Shown in pieces: positions 1-8,114 of a stretch of DNA of 64,000 bases. Location of the stretch: assembly GCA_038040445.1 (NCBI GenBank), contig JBBPIG010000003.1, positions 1 through 64,000 on the forward strand. The letters are read 5' to 3'. The position numbers were made by a program, and so were the translations under genes. Under the pieces are notes generated by a model, which was not told the origin of the DNA, searched no databases, and saw only the letters and a program-made list of their open reading frames with translations. The first letter of the stretch is position 1. Each line of letters starts with the position of its first letter. The stretch is from Acidobacteriota bacterium (GTDB lineage: Bacteria > Acidobacteriota > Blastocatellia > UBA7656).

Positions 1-108
1 GAGTCCGGACGGGCTTTCGCTGGCTCGTTGGCTATGGACAGGAGACTCCTGACGGAGTCCGGACGGGCTTTCGCTGGCTCGTTGGCTATGGACAGGAGAC
101 TCCTGACG
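1..108. repeat. 54-bp tandem duplication downstream of ppdK
   Basis: A 54-bp unit (1-54) is repeated exactly at 55-108, ending 7 bp after the ppdK stop codon. The array may continue to the left of the window. The unit carries the short palindrome AGGAGACTCCT next to GGAGTCC, so the transcript could fold. It sits where a ppdK terminator would be expected, but there is no T-tract. Confidence 0.9.
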
Positions 109-115
109 GTGTCTT

Positions 116-2890
116 TCACGCGGTATGCGAGATAGCTTGCTCGCTCCCCAACGCTGCTTGGGCCGCCGCCAATCGAGCGATCGGCACTCGAAACGGCGAG
201 CAGGACACGTAGCTCAAGCCGATTCGATGACAGAAGCCCACCGATGAAGGCTCGCCTCCGTGCTCGCCGCAGATGCCGACCTTCAAATCGGGACGGGTTG
301 CGCGGCCGCGCTCAGTTCCGATCTTTATCAACTGGCCGACGCCTTCCTGGTCGAGTACCTGGAATGGGTCCTCATTGAAGACCCGGTTCTCGATGTAGTT
401 CAGCAGGAACTTCGGGGAGTCGTCCCGCGAGATTCCATAGGTCGTCTGAGTCAGATCGTTCGTGCCGAATGAAAAGAACTCCGCCTCCTGGGCGATCTTG
501 TCCGCGGTGAGCGCCGCGCGTGGAAGCTCGATCATTGTGCCGACCAGGTATTCGATTTTCTGTTTGGTTTCGTCCATTACTTCCTGAGCGACTCGGCGCA
601 CGATTTCGGATTGTAGCCTCAACTCGTTCACGTCGCAGACCAGCGGGATCATGATTTCGGGCAGCACCTTTACGCCTTTCTTCTGGGCGCGGGCCGCTGC
701 TTCGAAGATCGCTCGCACCTGCATCTCGGTTATCTCGGGGAAGACGATTCCCAATCGGCAGCCGCGATGCCCGAGCATCGGGTTCGCTTCGTGAAGCGAC
801 TGCACGCGCTCCCACAGATGCTGCGGCTTTACTTTGAATTTTCGCGCCAGCTTGCGCGTTTCGATTTCATCGTGAGGCAGGAACTCGTGGAGCGGCGGAT
901 CGAGCGTGCGAATCGTCACCGGCAGTCCATCCATCGCCTTGAATATTCCCTCGAAGTCCTTGCGCTGCAGCTTGAGCAAGCGCGCGAGCCCGCCCTTGTA
1001 CATCCGCTTCGGCTCTTCGATTTGCAGTTTTCGCTTCCTGCGCGCGCGGCTGAGTTCCTCGACTTTCTTCGGCGCGGTAGCTCGGCGCAATTCGTTTTCG
1101 ATCACCGCAAGCTCGCGTTCGAGCTTCTTGTAGTCGAGCGAGCCGAGAATCATTTCGCGAACGTAGTCGATGCGATCGCCTTCGAAGAACATATGCTCGG
1201 TGCGGCACAGCCCGATGCCTTCAGCGCCGAATTCGCGCGCGACGGTTGCGTCATCGGGCGTGTCGGCGTTTGCGCGAACGCGCATGGTTCGGAACCTGTC
1301 TGACCATTTCATCAAGGTCCTGAAATCATCACCAAGCTCGGGATCGATGAGCGGCGCCTGTCCTTCGATCACCCGGCCGCTGGTGCCGTCAACGGTGATC
1401 CAGTCTCCGCGTCGAATGCGTATTTCGTTAACGGTGAATTCGTTCTTGTCGTAGTTGATCGCGATTTCGCCCGCGCCTACGACGCAAGGCTTGCCCCAAC
1501 CGCGCGCGACCACGGCAGCGTGGCTGGTAGGTCCGCCGGTCGAAGTTAGAATTGCCTGCGCGGCGTCCATGCCTCGCACGTCTTCGGGTGAAGTCTCGCG
1601 CCGAACCAGGATGACGGACTTGCCTTCAGCGGCCCACGCTTCGGCTTCTTCGGGTGTGAACACGACGCGGCCGCTTGCCGCCCCGGGGCTGGCGTTGATG
1701 CCGCGAGTGAGAACGTTAACCTGGGCCTTCGGGTCGATCATCTTGTGAAGCAACTGATCGAGATCGCCGGCCGGGACGCGAAGCACGGCGGTGCGTTCAT
1801 CGATCAAGGCTTCGCGGGCCATGTCGATCGCGATCTTGACCGCTGCCGGACCGGTGCGCTTTGCGTTTCGCGTTTGAAGCATCCAAAGCTTGCCGCGCTC
1901 GATCGTGAACTCGATGTCTTGCATGTCGCAATAGTGGCGTTCGAGACGGTTGGCGACTTCGACAAACTGGCGGTAGATTTTCGGCATTTCCTGATTCAAC
2001 TCGTCGATCGGTTTGGGAGTGCGGATGCCGGCGACCACGTCTTCGCCTTGCGCATTGGTAAGATAATCGCCGAACAGTTTCTTCTCTCCAGTAGCCGGGT
2101 TGCGAGTGAAGGCCACGCCGGTGCCCGAGTCGTTACCCATGTTGCCGAAGACCATCGTTTGGATATTGACCGCAGTGCCGAGACCATCGGGAATCCTCTC
2201 GCGCCGCCGATAAGCTTTAGCGCGGTCGCCGTTCCATGAACGGAAAACCGCCTTCACAGCCTCTTCGAGCTGTTTGAAAGGATCTGTCGGAAACGGCTTG
2301 CCTGTATGGTCCTTGACGATCTTCTTGAAGTCTTTGCACACGCGTTTCAGATCGTTCGCCGACAAATCGGTATCGAGCTTGGCGCGAGCCTTCTGTTTCG
2401 CGGCGCCAAGAGCGTGCTCGAATAGGTCTCCATCGATGCCCAGCACGATCTTGCCGAACATCTGAATGAAGCGCCGATAAGAGTCGTATGCGAACCGCTC
2501 GTTCGAGGTAAGACGGGCCAGGCCTTTGAGGGTTTCGTCGTTGAGACCGAGGTTCAATACCGTGTCCATCATTCCCGGCATCGAGAACTTTGCGCCCGAC
2601 CTGACCGATACGAGCAGAGGATTGGAAGGATCGCCGAACTTCTTGTCGGTGGCGCGTTCGATCTGGAGCATCGCGCCGAGGGCCTGGCCCCACAGGCCTT
2701 CGGGGAACTTGGCGCCCGCGGAATAGTACGCGTTGCAAGCTTCGGTGGTGATGGTAAAACCGGGCGGAACAGGCAGCCCCGCATTGGTCATCTCGGCCAG
2801 CCCCGCGCCCTTGCCGCCCAGCAGGTCTTTCATATCTCCGCGCCCGTCAGCTTTACCGGTCGCGAAGAGGTAAATGTACTTTGTCGCCAT
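116..2890 (-). CDS. ppdK: Pyruvate, phosphate dikinase
   Basis: Cytoplasmic enzyme interconverting pyruvate + ATP + Pi with phosphoenolpyruvate + AMP + PPi. The 924-residue product has the full family layout: an N-terminal ATP-grasp region starting with 'LLGGKGAGLAEM', the central phosphohistidine domain with 'GGPTSHAAVVAR' (catalytic His around residue 460), and the C-terminal PEP/pyruvate TIM barrel with 'GTMIELPRAAL', 'FGTNDLTQ' and the catalytic Cys motif 'CGEHGG'. It is a little longer than the usual 870-900 residues. An insert rich in Lys/Arg and Glu near residues 600-640 accounts for part of this. It is monocistronic: its start lies about 118 bp from the remnant gene at 3008, with a good sigma70-like promoter between. 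With the pentose-phosphate genes further on it fits a gluconeogenic or PPi-linked glycolytic role. Confidence 0.97.
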   Translation of the reverse strand: MATKYIYLFATGKADGRGDMKDLLGGKGAGLAEMTNAGLPVPPGFTITTEACNAYYSAGAKFPEGLWGQALGAMLQIERATDKKFGDPSNPLLVSVRSGAKFSMPGMMDTVLNLGLNDETLKGLARLTSNERFAYDSYRRFIQMFGKIVLGIDGDLFEHALGAAKQKARAKLDTDLSANDLKRVCKDFKKIVKDHTGKPFPTDPFKQLEEAVKAVFRSWNGDRAKAYRRRERIPDGLGTAVNIQTMVFGNMGNDSGTGVAFTRNPATGEKKLFGDYLTNAQGEDVVAGIRTPKPIDELNQEMPKIYRQFVEVANRLERHYCDMQDIEFTIERGKLWMLQTRNAKRTGPAAVKIAIDMAREALIDERTAVLRVPAGDLDQLLHKMIDPKAQVNVLTRGINASPGAASGRVVFTPEEAEAWAAEGKSVILVRRETSPEDVRGMDAAQAILTSTGGPTSHAAVVARGWGKPCVVGAGEIAINYDKNEFTVNEIRIRRGDWITVDGTSGRVIEGQAPLIDPELGDDFRTLMKWSDRFRTMRVRANADTPDDATVAREFGAEGIGLCRTEHMFFEGDRIDYVREMILGSLDYKKLERELAVIENELRRATAPKKVEELSRARRKRKLQIEEPKRMYKGGLARLLKLQRKDFEGIFKAMDGLPVTIRTLDPPLHEFLPHDEIETRKLARKFKVKPQHLWERVQSLHEANPMLGHRGCRLGIVFPEITEMQVRAIFEAAARAQKKGVKVLPEIMIPLVCDVNELRLQSEIVRRVAQEVMDETKQKIEYLVGTMIELPRAALTADKIAQEAEFFSFGTNDLTQTTYGISRDDSPKFLLNYIENRVFNEDPFQVLDQEGVGQLIKIGTERGRATRPDLKVGICGEHGGEPSSVGFCHRIGLSYVSCSPFRVPIARLAAAQAALGSEQAISHTA

Positions 2891-2957
2891 TGGATCTCCC
2901 GTCTTGAAACGAAGCGGTGGTTCACAGTGAGAAACTATTGAGAAGAGCTAAACTAAT

Positions 2958-2986
2958 CGAATAGTGGATGGCGCAGTGGTTGTCAA
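2958..2986 (-). promoter_or_regulatory. Predicted sigma70-like promoter of ppdK
   Basis: On the minus strand a perfect -35 TTGACA (2981-2986) is followed after 17 bp by TATTCG (2958-2963). It lies about 70 bp upstream of the ppdK start, the only gene it could serve. Confidence 0.45.
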
Positions 2987-3007
2987 GCAAAGCGACTGAC
3001 TCGCTCG

Positions 3008-3412
3008 TCAGGCAATAACCGAAACCATATCGAGCGACTTCGCTGCCAGCGACTGGTGGCCGATGAGGGTGGCCTTGCCGAGAGCTTCGGCCCTGGTGAT
3101 GCCTTTGGTGAACAATCTCCATGCGACGTCTTGATCTATCACAACTTCGGCATCGGCGGGTTTCGTGACGTCGACGTAGAGACCCCAAGCGCCGTTCTCC
3201 CGCAACAGAACCCATCGGCCGCCGGCGTCGCCGGATATCGCTAAAGCTACAAGCGTGCCTTCTTTCGCCTCGACGTTTCTGTACGTCCGCGGTAGCGCTC
3301 GGACAAAAGCGTCGAGGAGCGGCGCGAAGAACTTCGGCTCTTTCAAACCAGGCTTACCGGCGGCGTCGCGGATTTGTTGTTGATGATGCCGTGGGTGGTA
3401 TTCCCGAAGTTT
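3008..3412 (-). pseudogene. Truncated DinB/MDMPI-type protein (C-terminal remnant)
   Basis: The reading frame gives 'EYHPRHHQQQIRD' followed by an intact C-terminal domain of the mycothiol-dependent maleylpyruvate isomerase (MDMPI)/SCP2-like type ('WRLFTKGITRAEALG', 'VIDQDVAW'). The first motif is the metal-binding last helix of a DinB four-helix bundle, which normally ends a domain of about 150 residues. Here the frame hits a TGA at 3413-3415, so almost all of the DinB domain is missing. A TTG at 3346 could start a 112-residue protein consisting of the C-terminal domain only. The break coincides with a partial copy of a palindromic element (3425-3459), suggesting insertion or rearrangement there. 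Probably non-functional, though the short frame could still be translated. Confidence 0.7.
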
Positions 3413-3424
3413 TCACAGTCTCTG

Positions 3425-3459
3425 TCAGAGGTGATGCGCGAAAACCTGACGCGCACCCG
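3425..3459. repeat. Partial copy of dispersed palindromic element
   Basis: This 35-bp stretch matches the right half of the palindrome at 9692-9744 and its flank (TCAGAGGTGATGCG, then GAAAACCTGACGCGCACCCG) with only about two mismatches. A degenerate left arm (AGTTTTCACA) is visible around 3408. It sits exactly at the broken 5' end of the DinB-type gene. Confidence 0.75.
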
Positions 3460-3540
3460 ATTTCGATTAGATTCTTACTTGAGGCAACGATCATCATTTC
3501 GACTAGATGTTTACGTGAGGCAACGGGAGAAGTGAAGCGC

Positions 3541-5007
3541 TCACCTGTTCGAGAATAGTTCGAGCGAGGTCAACACGAATTCCACCCCTGAGCTTTGTCC
3601 TTTCACTGGAACGTCCAGCTTTTTATGTAGCCACCACTCGGATGTTTCCTTCTCGGACCTTCGTGTGAGGTGTCGCGCGCGAAATTCCCCGGCCGGTGTG
3701 CGAATCGATTCGTCACCCTTTGCTTCACAATTGACCGTGGCCAGCGTGCCCAGCGCCTTATCAAACTCTAGCGGAGTGGCATAACTGGAAATCTGATAGC
3801 GATCTCCGTCCTGCGGCTGCACGAAGCCTTGCGCAGCGATTGACGGCGATGAGAGGAAGAACCGCTGCGGGACTTCAAGCGTTTGCGATATCACTCCGGA
3901 AACGCTCCCTCGCATGCGAGCCGTCATGGTTTTGCCGTCGACGTTGAATCGGGTGCGGGTTCGGTCATCTCCCTGGAGCTTTGTTATTTCAGCGAACGAG
4001 AGCCGGCGTTTTGCGTCCACGCGGTGGAAGACCTCAGTCGTCAGCTCGCCCATGGTTATCCGGCTGTGAACGAGGTAGCCGCCCTCTGAGGTGCTGAACA
4101 ACTCCCACTGTTCGGCGCCGATTTGCTTGCCGTCGCGATCACGATATGAATAAGCGCCGCTAGCTATCTTTGGTCCGTGCTCCGATCGCCCGTTGTTGAC
4201 CGGGTGCTTTCCGCTGAGTATCGCGGCAAGATCTTCTTCCATTGTCCCCGCCGCCGGGGTCTCGACTATGCGATCGAGCTCGCGCCCTCCGCGTTCGACA
4301 ATCACGGTAGGAACGTTAGTGATGCGGCGGGGCTGAACGGTATCAACCGGTTCGCGGAACTGATTGTCTATGCCGATGAGCTTGACTTGAATCTTGTCAT
4401 TAGCGGCGGCGCCCAGTGCCTTGATCAATCTGGGAATGTAGTTCTTGCTGTCCGGGCACCACGTGCCCAGCGCAACCGTGACGGTCGTGTCCTTGTCATT
4501 GGATTTGATCGCGGCGACTGCTAGAGCGTTGGGCTCATAGTTTTTCATAACCGAGCGCCAAACCGGGACAGTCTCCCAGAGCTTGTCCATGGTCAGCTCG
4601 CCCGTAGCTCCTGGATGCGCGCGAATCAGCACCGGCTTTCCGTCCACGACAAAGAAATAGATGGGCCCATCCACGCGGGTGAATTTGCCAACAGCCTTGA
4701 TCGCGCCGGCTGCTTCAGACGTGGCAGTCGTGCGGTCGGCTCCGAACTGAAAGAGGTCCTTCGACATAGTGCCGACCGTATGCGCGGCCACGTCCAGCAC
4801 GATCGCGGACTCGAGTTTTGGCGAGAGCAGAGCAAGCCGCGAAGGCGAATCGCTCGTTAGAACCTGAGCGCCTCGATCGAGCTCATTGTCGACGTAAACA
4901 TCGCGCGTGGTATCGGTCCAGTTGAGCGCGGGGACATTACCGGTTTGTGCTGAGCCTACAGCGATGCTGGCTACGAAGAACAGCGCGAGAATGATCTTGA
5001 CTCTCAT
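3541..5007 (-). CDS. Exported thioredoxin-like protein (WCPDS motif)
   Basis: Predicted secreted protein of 488 residues. The start chosen at 5007 gives a clean signal peptide ('MRVKIILALFFVASIAVG', then Ala-Gln). An upstream in-frame extension to 5325 reads as low-complexity Arg/Ser sequence and overlaps the next gene, so I reject it. Residues of roughly 155-245 form a thioredoxin-fold segment with 'LGTWCPDSKNYIPRL' (CPDS instead of CGPC) and a later cis-Pro region 'ITNVPTVIVERGG'. The N-terminal 150 and C-terminal 240 residues match no family I recognise; the C-terminal part is beta-rich and resembles secreted DUF3108-like proteins only loosely. CPDS should lower redox reactivity because the second Cys of CxxC is absent, so a binding or peroxiredoxin-like role is as likely as disulfide exchange. 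The 292 bp upstream contain no other gene I can support. Confidence 0.7.
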   Translation of the reverse strand: MRVKIILALFFVASIAVGSAQTGNVPALNWTDTTRDVYVDNELDRGAQVLTSDSPSRLALLSPKLESAIVLDVAAHTVGTMSKDLFQFGADRTTATSEAAGAIKAVGKFTRVDGPIYFFVVDGKPVLIRAHPGATGELTMDKLWETVPVWRSVMKNYEPNALAVAAIKSNDKDTTVTVALGTWCPDSKNYIPRLIKALGAAANDKIQVKLIGIDNQFREPVDTVQPRRITNVPTVIVERGGRELDRIVETPAAGTMEEDLAAILSGKHPVNNGRSEHGPKIASGAYSYRDRDGKQIGAEQWELFSTSEGGYLVHSRITMGELTTEVFHRVDAKRRLSFAEITKLQGDDRTRTRFNVDGKTMTARMRGSVSGVISQTLEVPQRFFLSSPSIAAQGFVQPQDGDRYQISSYATPLEFDKALGTLATVNCEAKGDESIRTPAGEFRARHLTRRSEKETSEWWLHKKLDVPVKGQSSGVEFVLTSLELFSNR

Positions 5008-5299
5008 TTGTCGCTCGCTTTCAGAGTGTATTCGGTTTGGCGCCAGAATTATCTCACGATATGTGTCATCAGTCTTGCGCCGCTTCAAGAAGGGGTCCCC
5101 AAGTCCATATTGACTGCGCCGCCTTTGAGTGAGAAGTGCACTGACGCTGACAGCGGCGGCGCTTTGGCTGCGGCCGAGGCTGGATCGCTTTTTGAAAATG
5201 GACCGTCTCGACTGCGAAGCAAAAGCGGCGGCGTAGATGTCGCCCGAGTGAAATGTAGCGAGGTGCCGCCGCAGTCCCAATGGACTGCGCTTCGGAGTT

Positions 5300-6019
5300 T
5301 CAACTGCTGAAATGGAAAAACACATCTTCGAACGGCGCGTCGCTCATTCCGGCGGCGGCTCGAAGCGCCGACGGAGAGTCTTCGGCAACCAATACGCCGG
5401 TTCTCATTATGCCTACGCGGCTGCTGATTCGTTCCACAAAACTCATGACATGTGACGCAACCAATACGGCGCGTCCGGCGCGGCGCTCGTCTTCGATGCG
5501 AAACCTCAGCTTGCGCATCATCTCGACGTCCAATCCATTGAGTGGCTCATCCAATATGAGCAACTCGGCGGCGCCGAGCATCGCGGCCGCGAGCCCGAGC
5601 TTCTTCCGCATGCCCAGCGAATATCCCCCCACGAGTTTGTTCCGAGCCGGGTCTAGTTCGAAAAAATTCAGCTCTTCCGGGATCCTCGTCGAGGCGGCAT
5701 CCTTCAACCCTGCAACCAGCTCCAGGTACTCTCTTCCCGTCAGGTGTTCATACAGGATCAGCTCTTCGGGCAGATAGCCCAGATGCTTTCTCGTTGAGGG
5801 CGCGCGATGCGAGATGTCTTCACCGCAGACCAACACCCGCCCCGCGTCCGGCTCGGTGATTCCGACAAGCATCCTCAGAAGAGTCGATTTCCCCGCACCG
5901 TTGGCCCCGACAAGCGCGTAAACCTCACCGCGCAGTATCGACAGGCTCACGTTGTCGACCGCAACAACATCGCCATAACGCTTGGTCACGCCTTCGACTG
6001 CTACGAGCGTATCGCTCAC
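5300..6019 (-). CDS. ABC transporter ATP-binding protein
   Basis: ATPase subunit (239 residues) of an ABC-2 type transporter, acting at the cytoplasmic face of the inner membrane. Visible motifs are Walker A 'GANGAGKST', signature 'YSLGMRKK', Walker B 'LLILDEPLNGLD' and the H-loop 'VASHV'. I start at the GTG at 6019 because the protein then begins directly with 'SDTLVAVEGVTKRYG', as in the family, and overlaps the stop of the upstream permease gene by 4 bp (GTGA), a sign of translational coupling. The longer in-frame extension would overlap the permease by about 100 bp. The substrate cannot be inferred from sequence. Confidence 0.93.
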   Translation of the reverse strand: MSDTLVAVEGVTKRYGDVVAVDNVSLSILRGEVYALVGANGAGKSTLLRMLVGITEPDAGRVLVCGEDISHRAPSTRKHLGYLPEELILYEHLTGREYLELVAGLKDAASTRIPEELNFFELDPARNKLVGGYSLGMRKKLGLAAAMLGAAELLILDEPLNGLDVEMMRKLRFRIEDERRAGRAVLVASHVMSFVERISSRVGIMRTGVLVAEDSPSALRAAAGMSDAPFEDVFFHFSS

Positions 6020-7455
6020 TCGGCCTCCGTGATCAGGTAGTAGCGCGCTCGCTGGCGCCCTCGCGCAAGGAGAGAGTGCATCACCTGCGGATAAGCCACA
6101 AGACCGACGGGCCACAGCATTGCGGCCAGCAGTCCCAACGCCAATGCGAGCGAGCCAAGCACGATGATCGCCAGATCCGGCCGAGTTGGCATCTCAAAAG
6201 ACAGCGCGCCAATCAGCGAGCTTACCAGCCACCACAACCAGAGACATTCAGCAAGGAGCGGGAGCGCGTAGAACATCGGGACATTTCCAGTGAGGATGCC
6301 TGCACACCAAATCATGAGCGGCGCGGGTGTTGTAACAAACCGCGCATAGCAGATTTTCGCTTGCAAGAGGTCGAGACCCGTCGTTCCGGCTGCGCGTTCA
6401 AGCCACATGTGCGGCAGCTCGTACGCTACCAGCACCGGTGACAACGCGGCTAACGTGACGACGGTCAATACGCAAGCTATCTTGATCGCCACTACCGGCG
6501 GCAGCCACGTCGCGTCGAGCCACGCAGTTTCGCGGATGGCCGGGGGCAGGAAGTCCGTTGTGAGCGCAGCTATCAGAGCCAGTGTACAGAGCGCGGTGAC
6601 TGCGAATACTACGTACACTGCCGACGAGAATGCGCGAGCGGTCAGTTGCAGATCGCGCGCGAGCTGCGCCGCAACCGAAGGTGAGAGTCTTCGACAAATA
6701 GAGTCGGCGATCGGGATGGTTGAGCGGTTGGACGGTTGCAGCCGCCTGGCATATTCGATGTCCGGACCACGCCACCGTTCATTCAAACGATGGGCGAGAT
6801 AGTAGACAGTCAGAATCCAGACGAAAGACGCGGCAGATAGCCAGAGGTGAGCGCGTGATGAAAACATCGCCGGCTTGAGCACCATCGTCAGCAGTGAACC
6901 TCCAAGAATTCCGTTGAACAACAAAACAAGAATCGCTGCGATTGCCGCACCCGTGTTCTTCTTGTGCCCCCAGTGAATCCAGTTGAGCGCGGCCAGCGTT
7001 TCGGAGAGCGAAATGATGGCTACCAAAGAAAGAAGCAGAGGAAGATCAAGCGCGCGAATCGAATCGATTTCGCTGAACGACGCGCGCGCGATCAACGCCA
7101 CGGCTGCGACTGCCAGGGTTCGAGCGACCCGCGTCGCCAGGGCCGCGTGCATATGCGCTGCCGCGGAAACGGGAAGGGAGTCGAAGTAGGATTCGGGACG
7201 GCGCAGGTGATAGATTTCCGCGCTGGCGCGTGAAAGGCTCAATCCGAAGAGGCTTAAGTTGAAAAGCGTCGCAAGCGTGATGGCAATCAGAGGCGAGGGT
7301 TGCCAGTCAGGCAGATTCTCGGCTAGCCGCAAGGCCGTAAAGTAGGTCGTTCCCAAAACAACCGGCGCCAGTATGAGCCACGCGTACACATGTTGCCGCG
7401 CCCAGCGTAGCTGAGCGCGAACGGACGCGCCGATCAGCAGCAATGATTTCTTCAC
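6016..7455 (-). CDS. ABC-2 type permease, multi-spanning membrane protein
   Basis: A 479-residue protein with about ten to twelve hydrophobic segments, for example 'AWLILAPVVLGTTYFTALRL' near the N-terminus and 'LAIIVLGSLALALGLLAAML' near the C-terminus. It forms a two-gene operon with the ATPase that overlaps its stop codon, so it is the probable transmembrane half of that transporter. It resembles ABC-2 permeases of unknown substrate found beside single ATPases in Acidobacteriota. The only extra gene nearby, an FKBP isomerase 25 bp upstream, does not point to a substrate. Confidence 0.8.
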   Translation of the reverse strand: MKKSLLLIGASVRAQLRWARQHVYAWLILAPVVLGTTYFTALRLAENLPDWQPSPLIAITLATLFNLSLFGLSLSRASAEIYHLRRPESYFDSLPVSAAAHMHAALATRVARTLAVAAVALIARASFSEIDSIRALDLPLLLSLVAIISLSETLAALNWIHWGHKKNTGAAIAAILVLLFNGILGGSLLTMVLKPAMFSSRAHLWLSAASFVWILTVYYLAHRLNERWRGPDIEYARRLQPSNRSTIPIADSICRRLSPSVAAQLARDLQLTARAFSSAVYVVFAVTALCTLALIAALTTDFLPPAIRETAWLDATWLPPVVAIKIACVLTVVTLAALSPVLVAYELPHMWLERAAGTTGLDLLQAKICYARFVTTPAPLMIWCAGILTGNVPMFYALPLLAECLWLWWLVSSLIGALSFEMPTRPDLAIIVLGSLALALGLLAAMLWPVGLVAYPQVMHSLLARGRQRARYYLITEAE

Positions 7456-7480
7456 GTCGAAAGCCTGACGAGCGTCACGG

Positions 7481-8011
7481 CTAGTTCACACCCAGCAGCT
7501 CTATCTCGAATATGAGAGTGGCGTTAGGCGGAATCTTTGGTGGGCGTCCGGCGGCTCCATAGGCAAGGTTGGGTGGAATTATCAGTCTTCGCTTGCCGCC
7601 CACCTTCATCGTCATTATGCCCTCATCCCAGCCATCGATCACCGCTCTGGTGCCGATGAGAAAGGTGTACGGCTGGCCGCTATCGACTGAGCTGTCAAAC
7701 TTTGTTCCGTTTTCAAGTGTGCCGGTGTAGTGCACAGTCACATTTCTACCGGGCTTCGGGCTTTCTCCTGTGCCGACAACCTCGTCGATGTATTTTAGTC
7801 CGGATGCCGTGGTCACTTGAGAGCCGGCGACAGGGGCTGAGCCTTGCAGTATGACGAATAGCCCTGCAAAGAGCAGACCTGCCGCTACCAGCGCGATGAC
7901 TGTGAAGACAGCGATTCTTTTGGTCGTTTGTTGAGATTGCTTCTTTGAGGAATGGCTAGTGCGGGATGATTTTCCGCCTCGGCTGGTTTTTCGTTTTCGA
8001 CTCTTCGGCAA
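7481..8011 (-). CDS. FKBP-type peptidyl-prolyl cis-trans isomerase, membrane-anchored
   Basis: Folding catalyst with a basic, Ser/Lys-rich cytoplasmic tail, one transmembrane helix ('[18 protein letters not shown]') and a C-terminal FKBP domain of about 105 residues. Domain hallmarks are '[18 protein letters not shown]', '[15 protein letters not shown]' and 'IPPNLAYG', with the drug/prolyl-pocket Tyr, Phe, Asp, Trp and Tyr retained. I choose the TTG at 8011 because AGGAGAAAAAGC precedes it and the protein then begins '[13 protein letters not shown]'. An ATG at 8068 would add 19 residues without a better ribosome site. Topology suggests the isomerase faces the periplasm. Confidence 0.88.
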   Translation of the reverse strand: MPKSRKRKTSRGGKSSRTSHSSKKQSQQTTKRIAVFTVIALVAAGLLFAGLFVILQGSAPVAGSQVTTASGLKYIDEVVGTGESPKPGRNVTVHYTGTLENGTKFDSSVDSGQPYTFLIGTRAVIDGWDEGIMTMKVGGKRRLIIPPNLAYGAAGRPPKIPPNATLIFEIELLGVN

Positions 8012-8069
8012 AGCTTTTTCTCCTATGAAGGAAGTTCGTACCCGTTTACTTGATAGACTATGAAACAAA

Positions 8070-8099
8070 CTTCAGCCTGAAGGCGGTACTACGAACTCC
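8070..8099. repeat. Half copy of the 10896-10999 palindrome family
   Basis: The sequence CTTCAGCCTGAAGGCGG followed by TACTACGAACTCC matches the right arm of the palindrome at 10965-10999 at about 26 of 30 positions. Only one arm is present, just upstream of the FKBP gene. Confidence 0.7.
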
Positions 8100-8114
8100 T
8101 TAACCTTGCTTTAG

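Noticed and set aside
5008-5325. N-terminal extension of the thioredoxin-like gene
   Set aside because: The added 105 residues are Arg/Ser-rich, lack a signal peptide, and overlap the ABC ATPase gene. The ATG at 5007 starts a clear signal peptide.
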